A DNA stretch of 6,747 bases from a bacterium (GCA_027619145.1 JAQCGA010000227.1:1-6747); one strand, 5' to 3'. Counted from the stretch's first letter, positions 1 to 6,716 are shown. Notes: generated by a model from the letters alone, not told the origin. Numbers and translations: made by a program.

Positions 1-244
1 CATCCAGACACGCCGTCCGGTTCTTCGGCTCCGGATGCAGCATTTCACATGCAAACCCACCACAAATCGAACTCGCCCGAACCGAACTTCCCTTCAGCGC
101 TTCCCTCCGCTCCTCAAACCCACCCGGTGCCAGCAGCCCCACCCCTGAAAGCTCCACCCCTTCGAACCCATAGACCGCCAGCTTCTCCAGCTTCTCTGCA
201 AACGTTTTGCCCGGAACCAGCCCCTCCTGACACGCCAGCTTCAT
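1..244 (-). CDS. Sugar phosphate isomerase/epimerase-like TIM-barrel protein, N-terminal part (cut by window edge)
   Basis: The first 81 codons of a gene that continues beyond the left edge. The protein begins MKLACQEGLVPG, followed by a helix rich in Lys, Glu and Leu, then YGFEGVELSG (residues 25-34) and VRASSICGGF (55-64). This alternation of a start strand, the 'GF-G-VEL' second strand and the 'SSICGG' third strand is characteristic of the xylose isomerase-like/AP endonuclease 2 TIM-barrel family, whose members isomerise or epimerise sugars or related polyols using a divalent metal. The metal ligands of that family lie further along and are not in the window. The ATG at 244 is preceded by a weak G-rich SD (GGGGGA) five bases away. 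In-frame sequence upstream hits a stop at 326-328 with no better start. It lies 108 bases behind the Gfo/Idh/MocA gene on the same strand and probably shares its transcript. The family call is fairly sure; the substrate is unknown. Confidence 0.8.
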   Translation of the reverse strand, partial: MKLACQEGLVPGKTFAEKLEKLAVYGFEGVELSGVGLLAPGGFEERREALKGSSVRASSICGGFACEMLHPEPKNRTACLD

Positions 245-264
245 TGCGTCCCCCACTGAATCAT
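241..264 (-). other. Possible 7-codon leader ORF overlapping the isomerase start by ATGA
   Basis: A short frame with its own ATG at 264 encodes MIQWGTQ, and its TGA overlaps the ATG of the isomerase-like gene in the sequence ATGA (244-241). An AGG sits six bases before its ATG. Such ATGA overlaps often couple translation of two frames. Here the upstream frame is too short to be judged by composition and may be accidental. The same frame stays open back to 435, into the end of the preceding gene, but that part reads like shadow sequence. Confidence 0.2.
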
Positions 265-352
265 CGTGTACCTGAAAACCCGAATCGGGCAATCCCTCAA
301 CTCTACCATTGGGACAACGATAGAATCACCAATTTGCAATGGCCATACAATC
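245..352 (-). other. Intergenic spacer between oxidoreductase and isomerase genes
   Basis: A 108-base spacer. I see no convincing terminator in it. It contains a tiny hairpin (CCCG-ATT-CGGG at about 279-289) followed by TTTT, too short to be called a terminator, and a widely spaced CCATTG/CAATGG inverted repeat at roughly 306-342. Neither blocks the view that the two flanking genes are co-transcribed. Confidence 0.3.
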
Positions 353-1408
353 CTACCAGTTCTCTCTCCCCACGTACAGCTCCCTGTTCTCCATCGGCAA
401 CGATACTCTCGCTCCCCCCAGCCGGTGCGACTCAATAATCCCCATCACCATCTCCTGACTGCGGCTGGCCAGACGAATGGGCCCCTGCGTCTCTCGTCCC
501 GTATCCAGCGCTTCTGCAATATCCCGAACCCCATTCACCGTCCCACTCTCCCGCGCAAACTCCGGAAATGCCTGCTCTTCCGTCAGACCCTTGACCTCGC
601 CCGCCTTGCGGAACGAACAGGAATACCCATTGTCGTGCGTACGCAACTTCCCTGTACTCCCACACAACTCAAACTCCGGCCCGCTGCCTGCCGTTGTATA
701 CCCGTGCACCCCATTGGCAAACCGCACGTACCCGCTCGCCACACCCGGGTCCACATTCAACCGGTTCCCATCCCAGTCTTCGTCCTTGCACACAAGACAC
801 CCCTGCACAAACTCAATCTCCGCATCCCCCGCCAGGTACAACATCATGTCCGCCCCATGTGTCAACCCCCACAACGCCGCCGTTACCCCCTGCTGTACAA
901 TCACCGCCTGCACATTCCCAATTTCACCCGCATCGGCCAATTTTCGCATCGTATGGTACAGCCCTGTGTACCGCCGCTGTGTACCATAGTTGAACTTCAC
1001 CCCGTGTTTCTCCACCGCCGCCACCATCGCATCCGCCTCCGCCATCGAACAACACAGCGGCTTCTCACAATAAATTCCTTTCACTCCATTTTCTGCCGCA
1101 AACACCACCATCTCCGCATGGGTGGCTGGTCGTGTGGCAATACACACAATATCCAGTGCTTCTTTCTTGATCATCTCCTTATAATCTGCATAACACACCG
1201 GAACCTCATACCGCTGCCGGATCGCCTCCGCCTTCTCCCCATCCACATCGGACACCGCCACCAGTTCCGTCCGGTCACACGCCACCACCGCCGCCGCATG
1301 CGAATAAGGCAACCACAGATAACTCAACGGGTGATCCCGCACCTCGTCGTCAATGGTCGCTCCCATCCGCCCACACCCGATCAATGCCGCACGATATGTT
1401 TTTGTCAT
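353..1408 (-). CDS. Gfo/Idh/MocA-family NAD(P)-dependent oxidoreductase
   Basis: A 351-residue predicted cytoplasmic dehydrogenase, the usual length for the family. The N-terminal Rossmann fold opens with AALIGCGRMG (residues 8-16), has the second strand ELVAVSDVD (48-56), and reaches the family signature CEKPL (114-118), whose Lys116 is the conserved active-site lysine. The C-terminal alpha/beta domain carries HGAD (184-187), matching the H-x-x-D catalytic motif. Family members oxidise or reduce a hydroxyl or keto group of sugars, inositols or similar polyols with NAD(P). The segment between glycine motif and second strand (17-47) is about ten residues longer than usual and contains IDDEVRDHP. 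No signal peptide is seen. The ATG at 1408 is preferred because AAGGTG lies six bases before it; a GTG at 1417 falls inside that SD. It starts a second transcription unit behind a terminator. The exact substrate cannot be predicted. Confidence 0.92.
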   Translation of the reverse strand: MTKTYRAALIGCGRMGATIDDEVRDHPLSYLWLPYSHAAAVVACDRTELVAVSDVDGEKAEAIRQRYEVPVCYADYKEMIKKEALDIVCIATRPATHAEMVVFAAENGVKGIYCEKPLCCSMAEADAMVAAVEKHGVKFNYGTQRRYTGLYHTMRKLADAGEIGNVQAVIVQQGVTAALWGLTHGADMMLYLAGDAEIEFVQGCLVCKDEDWDGNRLNVDPGVASGYVRFANGVHGYTTAGSGPEFELCGSTGKLRTHDNGYSCSFRKAGEVKGLTEEQAFPEFARESGTVNGVRDIAEALDTGRETQGPIRLASRSQEMVMGIIESHRLGGARVSLPMENRELYVGRENW

Positions 1409-1414
1409 AACCCT

Positions 1415-1420
1415 CACCTT
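1415..1420 (-). promoter_or_regulatory. Ribosome binding site of the Gfo/Idh/MocA gene
   Basis: AAGGTG ends six bases before the ATG at 1408. It contains the GTG at 1417 that could otherwise be taken as the start, so it argues for the shorter, 351-residue protein. Confidence 0.6.
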
Positions 1421-1432
1421 ATGAATTATGAA
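1419..1432 (-). repeat. Direct repeat TTCATAA x2 next to the SD
   Basis: Two adjacent perfect copies of TTCATAA run directly into the AAGGTG ribosome binding site. This AT-rich block could be an operator half-site pair, an unstructured translation enhancer, or chance. The sequence alone does not decide. Confidence 0.4.
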
Positions 1433-1459
1433 CGCACAATGAAATACAGGCTACCTGAG

Positions 1460-1487
1460 AAAGTACTATTCCCACCTCAAAGTTCAA
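1460..1487 (-). promoter_or_regulatory. Weak sigma70-like promoter candidate for unit 2
   Basis: TTGAAC (1487-1482) and TACTTT (1465-1460) are separated by 16 bases, downstream of the terminator and 51 bases before the oxidoreductase ATG. The -35 matches the consensus well and the -10 only moderately. Its placement in the only sizeable gap between the two units supports it, but promoter consensus in this organism is unknown. Confidence 0.25.
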
Positions 1488-1519
1488 GATATTTTACGAG
1501 TCCTACTCCACGACCTCTC

Positions 1520-1559
1520 AAAAAGAAAGCGCCCTGTTCTCTCTTGAACAGGGCGCTTT
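1520..1559 (-). terminator. Intrinsic terminator ending unit 1
   Basis: A perfect 14-bp inverted repeat (1526-1539 with 1546-1559) forms a stem with a 6-base loop and a GC-rich core GCGCCCTG. On the minus strand it is followed by TTTCTTTTT, part of it from the stem foot, down to 1520. It lies 18 bases after the aldo/keto reductase stop. On the plus strand the stem is followed by only four T's, so it works best for minus-strand transcription, matching the gene direction. Confidence 0.93.
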
Positions 1560-1577
1560 TACAATCGCGCACTTCGC

Positions 1578-2534
1578 TTACGCCTTGTAATATTCTACAG
1601 ATGTCCCTGCCAAATCCGCCACCCGCACCACCAGCGCCTGGCGTTCCTTCTCTCCCATCTCCTGGAACGCGTGCGCCAGCTTGATCTTCTCCGTAAGCTG
1701 TGCCCGGTTGTCCGGCCCCGTAATCAACACACTCACAGGCAGCGACCACACAAACTGAATTGCCTCCGCCACGCTCACCCGGTCCGGAATCAATTCCTGA
1801 AAAAAACGTCCGTTCGACAGCGTCTTCATTGCCAGCACACCCATCTTCCGTTCCACCAGTACAGGCAGCACCTGCTCAATAAAACTCTCGTACGACGGAT
1901 CCAACAGGTTGATTGGCATCTGGCACGTCTCAAAGATCTTTGTCCGCTCCAGCATTCGCACATGCGCCGAAGGACTCCGGTGCCCGGTAAATCCGATATG
2001 CCGAGCCTTGCCGGATGCCTTCACTTCCTGCATCACTTCCAGCACCCCATTCTCAATCCGTCCATCCACATCCTCTGGATTTTGTAGCGAATGTACCTGC
2101 CACAAATCCAAATAATCCGTATTCAACCTCTTTAGCGTTCCCTCTAGATGGCTCCGGACCGAACCCGCATCTCCCCCTGTGGTCTTGCTCATCAAAAACA
2201 CCACATCCCGATACTTTGGTGTCAAAAACTTCCCATACCGTCTCTCGCTCTCGCCTCGCTGATAACTCTCTGCCGTATCAAAAAACCGAACCCCTCCCTC
2301 CAGCGCCACCTCAATAACTGTCTGAGCCTTCGCTTCATCCATCTTCCCACCAATATGCCATCCACCCAGCCCCAGCATCGTCACCCGTTCGCCTGTATTT
2401 CCCAGCGCCCGAGTCGGCAACAGATCCCCCAGCCGATCCGTCGATTTCTTCATCTTCGCTGCAAATGACGATACAGGCAACATCAATCCTGCAGTTACGT
2501 TCGCCAGAGATTTCAGAAACTCTCGTCGTTCCAA
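1578..2534 (-). CDS. Aldo/keto reductase with twin-arginine (Tat) leader
   Basis: A 318-residue NAD(P)H-dependent oxidoreductase of the aldo/keto reductase superfamily, which interconverts carbonyls and alcohols. The catalytic tetrad is visible: Asp86 and Tyr91 in FFDTAESY, Lys117 in LMSKTT, His148 in DLWQVHSL. GFTGH (181-185) and the C-terminal LITGPDN (270-276), near the cofactor-binding loop, also fit. The N-terminus MERREFLKSLANV has the Tat motif RRxFLK at residues 3-8, followed by a hydrophobic stretch to about residue 26, so export of the folded enzyme is predicted. The chosen start is TTG at 2534 because AAAGGAG lies seven bases before it and the Tat motif then sits at the very N-terminus. 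A TTG at 2582 would add 16 residues but has no SD. It is the last gene of unit 1, 65 bases behind the UroD-like gene. Family certain; start fairly sure; substrate unknown. Confidence 0.92.
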   Translation of the reverse strand: MERREFLKSLANVTAGLMLPVSSFAAKMKKSTDRLGDLLPTRALGNTGERVTMLGLGGWHIGGKMDEAKAQTVIEVALEGGVRFFDTAESYQRGESERRYGKFLTPKYRDVVFLMSKTTGGDAGSVRSHLEGTLKRLNTDYLDLWQVHSLQNPEDVDGRIENGVLEVMQEVKASGKARHIGFTGHRSPSAHVRMLERTKIFETCQMPINLLDPSYESFIEQVLPVLVERKMGVLAMKTLSNGRFFQELIPDRVSVAEAIQFVWSLPVSVLITGPDNRAQLTEKIKLAHAFQEMGEKERQALVVRVADLAGTSVEYYKA

Positions 2535-2541
2535 AACCACA

Positions 2542-2548
2542 CTCCTTT
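2542..2548 (-). promoter_or_regulatory. Ribosome binding site fixing the TTG start of the aldo/keto reductase
   Basis: AAAGGAG ends seven bases before the TTG at 2534. It is the best SD in the window. It leaves the GTG at 2540-2538 too close to be used and makes the upstream TTG at 2582 unnecessary. Confidence 0.75.
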
Positions 2549-2599
2549 CCCCCCGAACCAACAAACAAGCAGGGCTTAGCAATCTGTAACCGGCACCTT

Positions 2600-3724
2600 C
2601 TACTCAGGCCAGTGATCCCAGAATCGTACCCGCCCCTCCGGGCTCACTCGCGCACCAATCTCCTCCCGCGTAGCCCCGGACGCAAACATCTGTTTCACCT
2701 CTTTTGCCGCGCCGATAAATGCAAGTACCTTCTCTACCATATCCGGCTTACACATAATCTCCGCCACCTGGGTAAACACATAACTCGCTCCGTCCGCCAC
2801 GGCCTGAAACACCCACTCCTCCACCTCCTTGACCGTCAAGCCCCAGTAATGAAAACTGCCCATCCGCCACCCAAACGGAACCCGACATTGTGCCGACAGT
2901 ACCTTCGGATTAATCTTATGCGAAATCCCCGGATCAAAATCTGAAAGCCCCATCGTCTCTAGAAACGGCAACTGCTCTGGCCGCAAATCCTCAATATGCG
3001 CCCCTCGCCGACCCGTCGTTAAACCCTGGAAAAATCGCTCATAATACGGCAACACAAACTCTGGCCACATCTCTGTAGAAAACATGCTACCCACATCGTC
3101 ATACAGCTTGTGACCAGACGGACTGATATGCGGCTGCCCGTTCAAATCCGCAATAAAATATTTATACTTTAAAACGCTGTCCACAATCAAATTCAGAAAC
3201 TGCTTCGTCCCTTCCGGATTGTCGTACACATCGTAAAAAATCCCATTTCCTCTGAGACCGTACGCCGTTGTCATTGGCCCCTGCACCGAAAAACTGAACC
3301 CCACTCCCTCGTCCGGAAACGCCTCCCGTAGCTTCTCGCGATACTCCAGGTAAAACGGCACCATCCCCGCAGACTTGAAATCCACCGGCCTCTTTAGCAA
3401 CGCAATTCCGTCCTCCACCGAATCGCAAATCTCTTCGTAATTCACCTCCCCACCTTCAGGGAAGATCAGCTCCGCACCCAGCGCGTTCAAATGTCCGTAC
3501 GAAACCGCCGGCGTCATCACCCCCGGCATTGGCACTTCCTCGCCCCACATCTCCCGGAACAAAGGGCGGCCTCGCCGCAACAGCTCAATCATTGCCTCCG
3601 GCTTCAAATTCACTTCTTGAATCGGAACATCTACCAGCCCGTACAATGCATAATAATTCGCATTCACATACCACCGGAACTTCGTCTCCGACCGCAACGC
3701 CTCGTAATCAGGTCCTCCCACCAT
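2600..3724 (-). CDS. Uroporphyrinogen decarboxylase (URO-D)-like protein, probably not HemE
   Basis: A 374-residue protein of the URO-D/cobalamin methyltransferase-like TIM-barrel superfamily. Family features include FSVQGPMT (145-152), SPSGHKLYDDVG (201-212) followed by MWPEFVLPYYERFF, then GAHIEDLRPEQL (241-252), DFDPG (262-266) and the closing strand YVFTQVAEIMC (315-325). The substrate-binding arginine motif of true HemE (MRQAGR near the N-terminus) is absent, so heme synthesis is unlikely. In MtaA-type methyltransferases a zinc is held by H-x-C plus a late Cys; here the matching place reads H243-I-E245, with Cys325 near the end, so metal binding is possible but altered. The ATG at 3724 is chosen because a purine-rich SD lies at 3731-3740; a GTG at 3748 would add eight residues. 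It sits 49 bases after the amidohydrolase in unit 1. Fold assignment is sure; reaction unknown, possibly methyl transfer or decarboxylation of a small substrate. Confidence 0.85.
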   Translation of the reverse strand: MVGGPDYEALRSETKFRWYVNANYYALYGLVDVPIQEVNLKPEAMIELLRRGRPLFREMWGEEVPMPGVMTPAVSYGHLNALGAELIFPEGGEVNYEEICDSVEDGIALLKRPVDFKSAGMVPFYLEYREKLREAFPDEGVGFSFSVQGPMTTAYGLRGNGIFYDVYDNPEGTKQFLNLIVDSVLKYKYFIADLNGQPHISPSGHKLYDDVGSMFSTEMWPEFVLPYYERFFQGLTTGRRGAHIEDLRPEQLPFLETMGLSDFDPGISHKINPKVLSAQCRVPFGWRMGSFHYWGLTVKEVEEWVFQAVADGASYVFTQVAEIMCKPDMVEKVLAFIGAAKEVKQMFASGATREEIGARVSPEGRVRFWDHWPE

Positions 3725-3730
3725 CTTGTG

Positions 3731-3740
3731 CCCCCTCTCC
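3731..3740 (-). promoter_or_regulatory. Ribosome binding site of the UroD-like gene
   Basis: GGAGAGGGGG ends six bases before the ATG at 3724. It lies within the eight extra codons that a GTG start at 3748 would translate, favouring the shorter form. The GTG has only a weaker AAGG-type element before it. Confidence 0.55.
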
Positions 3741-3773
3741 CTGTTCACCTGCCTTCACGTGAGATTACGTCCT

Positions 3774-5387
3774 TCATTTTTTTGGCAGCTTCACCCGATC
3801 CAGAATCCGCTGGAAATTTCCGTGCAGCATCTTCTGTCGTGTCTCCACCGGCAAATTCGCCCACACCACCCACCCCAACTGCTGGCGCGGGTCCCGCATA
3901 GGCGCATCCGTTCCAAAAATTACATGATCCTCCAGGCCCACCTCTGTGAAAAACTCCAACGACCCATTCGTTACCGCCGTATACGTAATCTCTGCATATA
4001 CATTCCGGTGCGTCTGAATCAGAGCCGCCACCTCCTCTGCGTACGCCCAACTTTTACCTGCATGCGCAATCAACCAGCTCACCTCCGGGAACCGCGCAGC
4101 CAACCGTTCTACACAGGGCACCCCGCCCGTGTACGCCATGGTATGAATCAGCGCATACAATTGATGCTTATTTCCGAACTCCCACCAGGGCGTAAACATC
4201 TCATTGTCATAATGTAAATTCATCTGATGATACGGCTTCATTCCCACAAACCCCTGCTCGAGGTATCGCAACCGGATCTCCGCCTCCATCTCCTCCTGGC
4301 TCATGTGCGTTGGATCAATCACCGCCACACCAATCACCTCATCCCCAAACCGCTCCATTGCCCGGTACACAATCTCATTCCCATCTGCCGCATCCACACA
4401 CACAGGTCCACTCCAGCTCATCATTGCAACCCGGTCAATCCCGCACCAGTGGTTCACCTCAATCATCCCGGCCGCGTCGCCGTCGTACATCAATCGAGCT
4501 CCCGCCGTCTGCCCACCTTCGTGTAACACATGCGCATGCCCATCTATAATCGGAACCGACAATGGTTTTCCTTCCCGCGCCTCCGCAAGCAAAGAATCAT
4601 CCGTCCGCTTCCGGGGTGCCGCCTGAGAAGGCCCCTGCCCCTTCAACAACCGTTTCAAATTCTCTCCAGCAATTTTCCGCTTCGATTCTTCTTTAATCTG
4701 CGCATAATCAATATAAATCCGCGCTGCACCCGGAGACTTCTCGGTCATCCCTGTCCCAAACAGCAACCGTTCATCCCCAAAATCCGCCGTATACTTCTCC
4801 ACCGCCCGGTTCACCTGATAGGAAGAAAATTCCAGATGCAAATTCTCATGGTGCTGCATCAACGCGTACACCTCTCGCTGTTGGCCCCAGGACGCATCGG
4901 TCATCAACACCGGCAACTTCGGGTACGCAGATAGCAACTCGTGGAAAAATGGAAACATATTCCCCCGCCCCCAACCCGCCTCCAGAATTGTCAAAATCTG
5001 ATTTTCCTGCAGCACCTCCAGCGTCTTCCCCATCACCGCTGGATGCATCGAGAACCCACCCGGCATCAACCGTACCGCCCGAATGTTTGCCTCCTCCATT
5101 CCCCGCACCATCTCATTGCCCGTCTCAAAAAAACCCGGCGAACCCAGCTCAGAAATACACCATACCCCAAACAACCGGTCCGGCGCTTTTTCCAGCTCCA
5201 GACCCAACCGCGCATTTCCATACACCACGTCATAACTTTTTGCCAGCCCGTGTACAATCAACGCCCCAGCAATTTCCGCCAGATCCAGATCCTCCAGCAA
5301 CTGCTCGGTTGTCCACCTCGCCCGAGGATGTTTCATCTGCCGCTGGCCCACCATTGCATGACAATCAAAATACATCAAATCAGACAT
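3774..5387 (-). CDS. Tandem amidohydrolase: degenerate N-terminal domain fused to an intact metal-dependent hydrolase domain
   Basis: A 537-residue protein about twice the length of a single amidohydrolase-2 (TIM-barrel metal hydrolase/decarboxylase) domain. The C-terminal copy (about 276-535) has the full ligand set: Asp282/His284/His286 in IIDGHAHV, Lys384 in GMKPY, His415 in ALIHTM, His442 in LIAHAG and Asp494 in IFGTDAP. The N-terminal copy (about 1-250) shows the same layout with replaced ligands: FDCHAM keeps His10 but has Met12 for the second His, Glu136 in TILEAG and Asp164 in LMTDAS stand for the two later His, and Gly213 in LFGTGM replaces the Asp. A charged linker (about 250-276) joins them. 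The N-terminal half is therefore probably non-catalytic. No signal peptide. ATG at 5387 has GGAGAG seven bases upstream. Second gene of unit 1. The family hydrolyses or decarboxylates carboxylates, lactones and amides; the substrate here is unknown. Confidence 0.93.
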   Translation of the reverse strand: MSDLMYFDCHAMVGQRQMKHPRARWTTEQLLEDLDLAEIAGALIVHGLAKSYDVVYGNARLGLELEKAPDRLFGVWCISELGSPGFFETGNEMVRGMEEANIRAVRLMPGGFSMHPAVMGKTLEVLQENQILTILEAGWGRGNMFPFFHELLSAYPKLPVLMTDASWGQQREVYALMQHHENLHLEFSSYQVNRAVEKYTADFGDERLLFGTGMTEKSPGAARIYIDYAQIKEESKRKIAGENLKRLLKGQGPSQAAPRKRTDDSLLAEAREGKPLSVPIIDGHAHVLHEGGQTAGARLMYDGDAAGMIEVNHWCGIDRVAMMSWSGPVCVDAADGNEIVYRAMERFGDEVIGVAVIDPTHMSQEEMEAEIRLRYLEQGFVGMKPYHQMNLHYDNEMFTPWWEFGNKHQLYALIHTMAYTGGVPCVERLAARFPEVSWLIAHAGKSWAYAEEVAALIQTHRNVYAEITYTAVTNGSLEFFTEVGLEDHVIFGTDAPMRDPRQQLGWVVWANLPVETRQKMLHGNFQRILDRVKLPKK

Positions 5388-5394
5388 CCAGTAT

Positions 5395-5400
5395 CTCTCC
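5395..5400 (-). promoter_or_regulatory. Ribosome binding site of the tandem amidohydrolase gene
   Basis: GGAGAG is spaced seven bases from the ATG at 5387, inside the 39-base gap after the ceramidase-like gene. It supports the full tandem protein being translated from this ATG, including the degenerate N-terminal domain. Confidence 0.65.
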
Positions 5401-5426
5401 CGGTTTGTGTTTCAATACCATTGCCC

Positions 5427-6716
5427 TCAATCGCCCCCCTCCAGCAACTGCTCCATCGCGGCTTTTATCATCCCTTCGCTCGGCCTGACAAACGACCAGC
5501 TCTGCTCGTAACCACCTGTATTTCTGTACGCCCGGTCCGTGCAAATATACCACATCGCACAATCTCCATATCCCGCCACCGCCACAAAATCCGCATCCCG
5601 CACCCGCTGCGCCCAGAGTTGATACTCCACAAACGGCTCGCCAGGCAGGTGCAACAACTTCACCTGCCCAATAGACAGACAACTCAGCTCGAACGGTTTT
5701 CCGGACTTCGTCCTTTCCAGAAACGCCAAAATCATTGCCGCCATAATCCGCTTTGTATCGCTGGCCTTCGCATCGTATAACGCCTCAAACTGCACCGCCC
5801 CGGCAAAGGCAGCCTCTTCTCTGGGATGAAACCGCAACTCGGCTGTTCGCCAGGATATGGGGCCTACCCCCTGTAACCCCACATTCTCCGTAGAACGCTT
5901 CATCCCATCGTACAATCGCTCTGCCAGCGCCGCCCGATCCTCTGGTGTTCCCGTATTGTATTTCCCAAATGCAACATCACCCGCGCATCCCGTGAAATAC
6001 AGTTGAAAAACACCCGACTCATCCTCCAGACGTTCTCGGGCAAGCCCCGGCACATCGTACGTCACACGCCCATCCCGGTAATACGATTGCGGATGCGTCG
6101 CATAATAATGCATCTGCACAATTGGCTTTTCACCTTCGTAAAACCCTACCGTGCGTAAATATCCGTCCACCTTCCCTTCCGGCGCTACCTGCTGCTCCGG
6201 GTCTCGCGTGCTACTCAAACGCGCCAGAATCGTACCATCCGGCTGCAAAATTCGTCGCGAAGACGCCACCCGGTCCACAGATGCCCAACCCGTACCAATA
6301 TGCGTGGCCCGGCGCCAGACCAGCCCGTGCAACGCGTCTGCCACCCGCCCGGCCGAAGCCTCCACAAACTTCGCATTCGCGTGTAACGGTGCCCCCTCTA
6401 CTTCATCCAGAATCCGCTGTGCATTGCTGTCCACCGCAGGCGCCGTATGCTGGTGTAAACACTGTACCGCCACCCGGGACGGCGACGTGCCCACCGCCTG
6501 GGCAATCCGCTGCCGGAACAAATCGTATGCACTATTACACAGCCCACCCCAGTCCAGCGCACACAACACATAAACCCCACCCCGGTTCCGCAACACAACC
6601 CCCTTGGCCAGCAACGGATGCTCCACCGTCTTCACCGGCGGATCGAACCCACAGTCCAGCACCTCGCCCACAGGCGGTGTTACATCGGCCCGGAACGTTG
6701 CCACCTCCAGTTCCAT
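5427..6716 (-). CDS. Neutral/alkaline non-lysosomal ceramidase-like hydrolase (5' end may lie outside the window)
   Basis: A 429-residue protein resembling the N-terminal catalytic domain of neutral ceramidases, a family expanded in Planctomycetota and relatives where most members have untested substrates. It opens with ATFRADVTPPVGEVL, the usual 'A-D-TPP-G' start. Candidate zinc ligands follow: His88/His90 in CLHQHTAP, His203/His208 in MHYYATH, Glu360 in HLPGEPF, and a Tyr near 390-403 (WYICTD, GGYEQ). In true ceramidases GDVSPN holds the serine nucleophile; here the matching place reads GCAGDVAFGKYN (243-254) with Ala249, so ceramide hydrolysis by the classical mechanism is doubtful. The full enzyme's C-terminal immunoglobulin-like domain is absent. 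The ATG at 6716 suits the family start but lacks a clear SD, and the frame stays open to the window edge as PKAQRAQTPG, which could be the tail of a signal peptide. First visible gene of unit 1, 39 bases before the amidohydrolase. Confidence 0.85.
   Translation of the reverse strand: MELEVATFRADVTPPVGEVLDCGFDPPVKTVEHPLLAKGVVLRNRGGVYVLCALDWGGLCNSAYDLFRQRIAQAVGTSPSRVAVQCLHQHTAPAVDSNAQRILDEVEGAPLHANAKFVEASAGRVADALHGLVWRRATHIGTGWASVDRVASSRRILQPDGTILARLSSTRDPEQQVAPEGKVDGYLRTVGFYEGEKPIVQMHYYATHPQSYYRDGRVTYDVPGLARERLEDESGVFQLYFTGCAGDVAFGKYNTGTPEDRAALAERLYDGMKRSTENVGLQGVGPISWRTAELRFHPREEAAFAGAVQFEALYDAKASDTKRIMAAMILAFLERTKSGKPFELSCLSIGQVKLLHLPGEPFVEYQLWAQRVRDADFVAVAGYGDCAMWYICTDRAYRNTGGYEQSWSFVRPSEGMIKAAMEQLLEGGD

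Noticed and set aside
279..289. Small hairpin CCCG-ATT-CGGG followed by TTTT
   Set aside because: A 4-bp stem is too weak for an intrinsic terminator, and it lies between genes that otherwise look co-transcribed.
241..435. 64-codon minus-strand frame between the oxidoreductase and isomerase genes
   Set aside because: Its first part overlaps the oxidoreductase end in another frame, has no SD and reads as Arg/Trp/Gly-rich shadow. Only the last seven codons with the ATGA overlap are kept as a weak candidate.
266..1684. Long plus-strand open frame of 472 codons
   Set aside because: It is antisense to the oxidoreductase and the end of the aldo/keto reductase, reads through the terminator hairpin, is full of Pro, His and Arg as expected of a shadow frame, and shows no domain motif or SD.
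2600..3724. Annotating the UroD-like gene as hemE
   Set aside because: The N-terminal arginine motif that defines HemE is missing and no heme gene is nearby.
3755..3762. Palindrome TCACGTGA between the amidohydrolase and UroD-like genes
   Set aside because: A single 8-base palindrome occurs by chance often enough, and I noticed no second copy in the other gaps to suggest a regulator site.
4941..5780. Plus-strand open frame of 279 codons
   Set aside because: Antisense shadow of the amidohydrolase and ceramidase-like genes, with low-complexity His/Pro/Arg/Gln composition and no recognisable motif.
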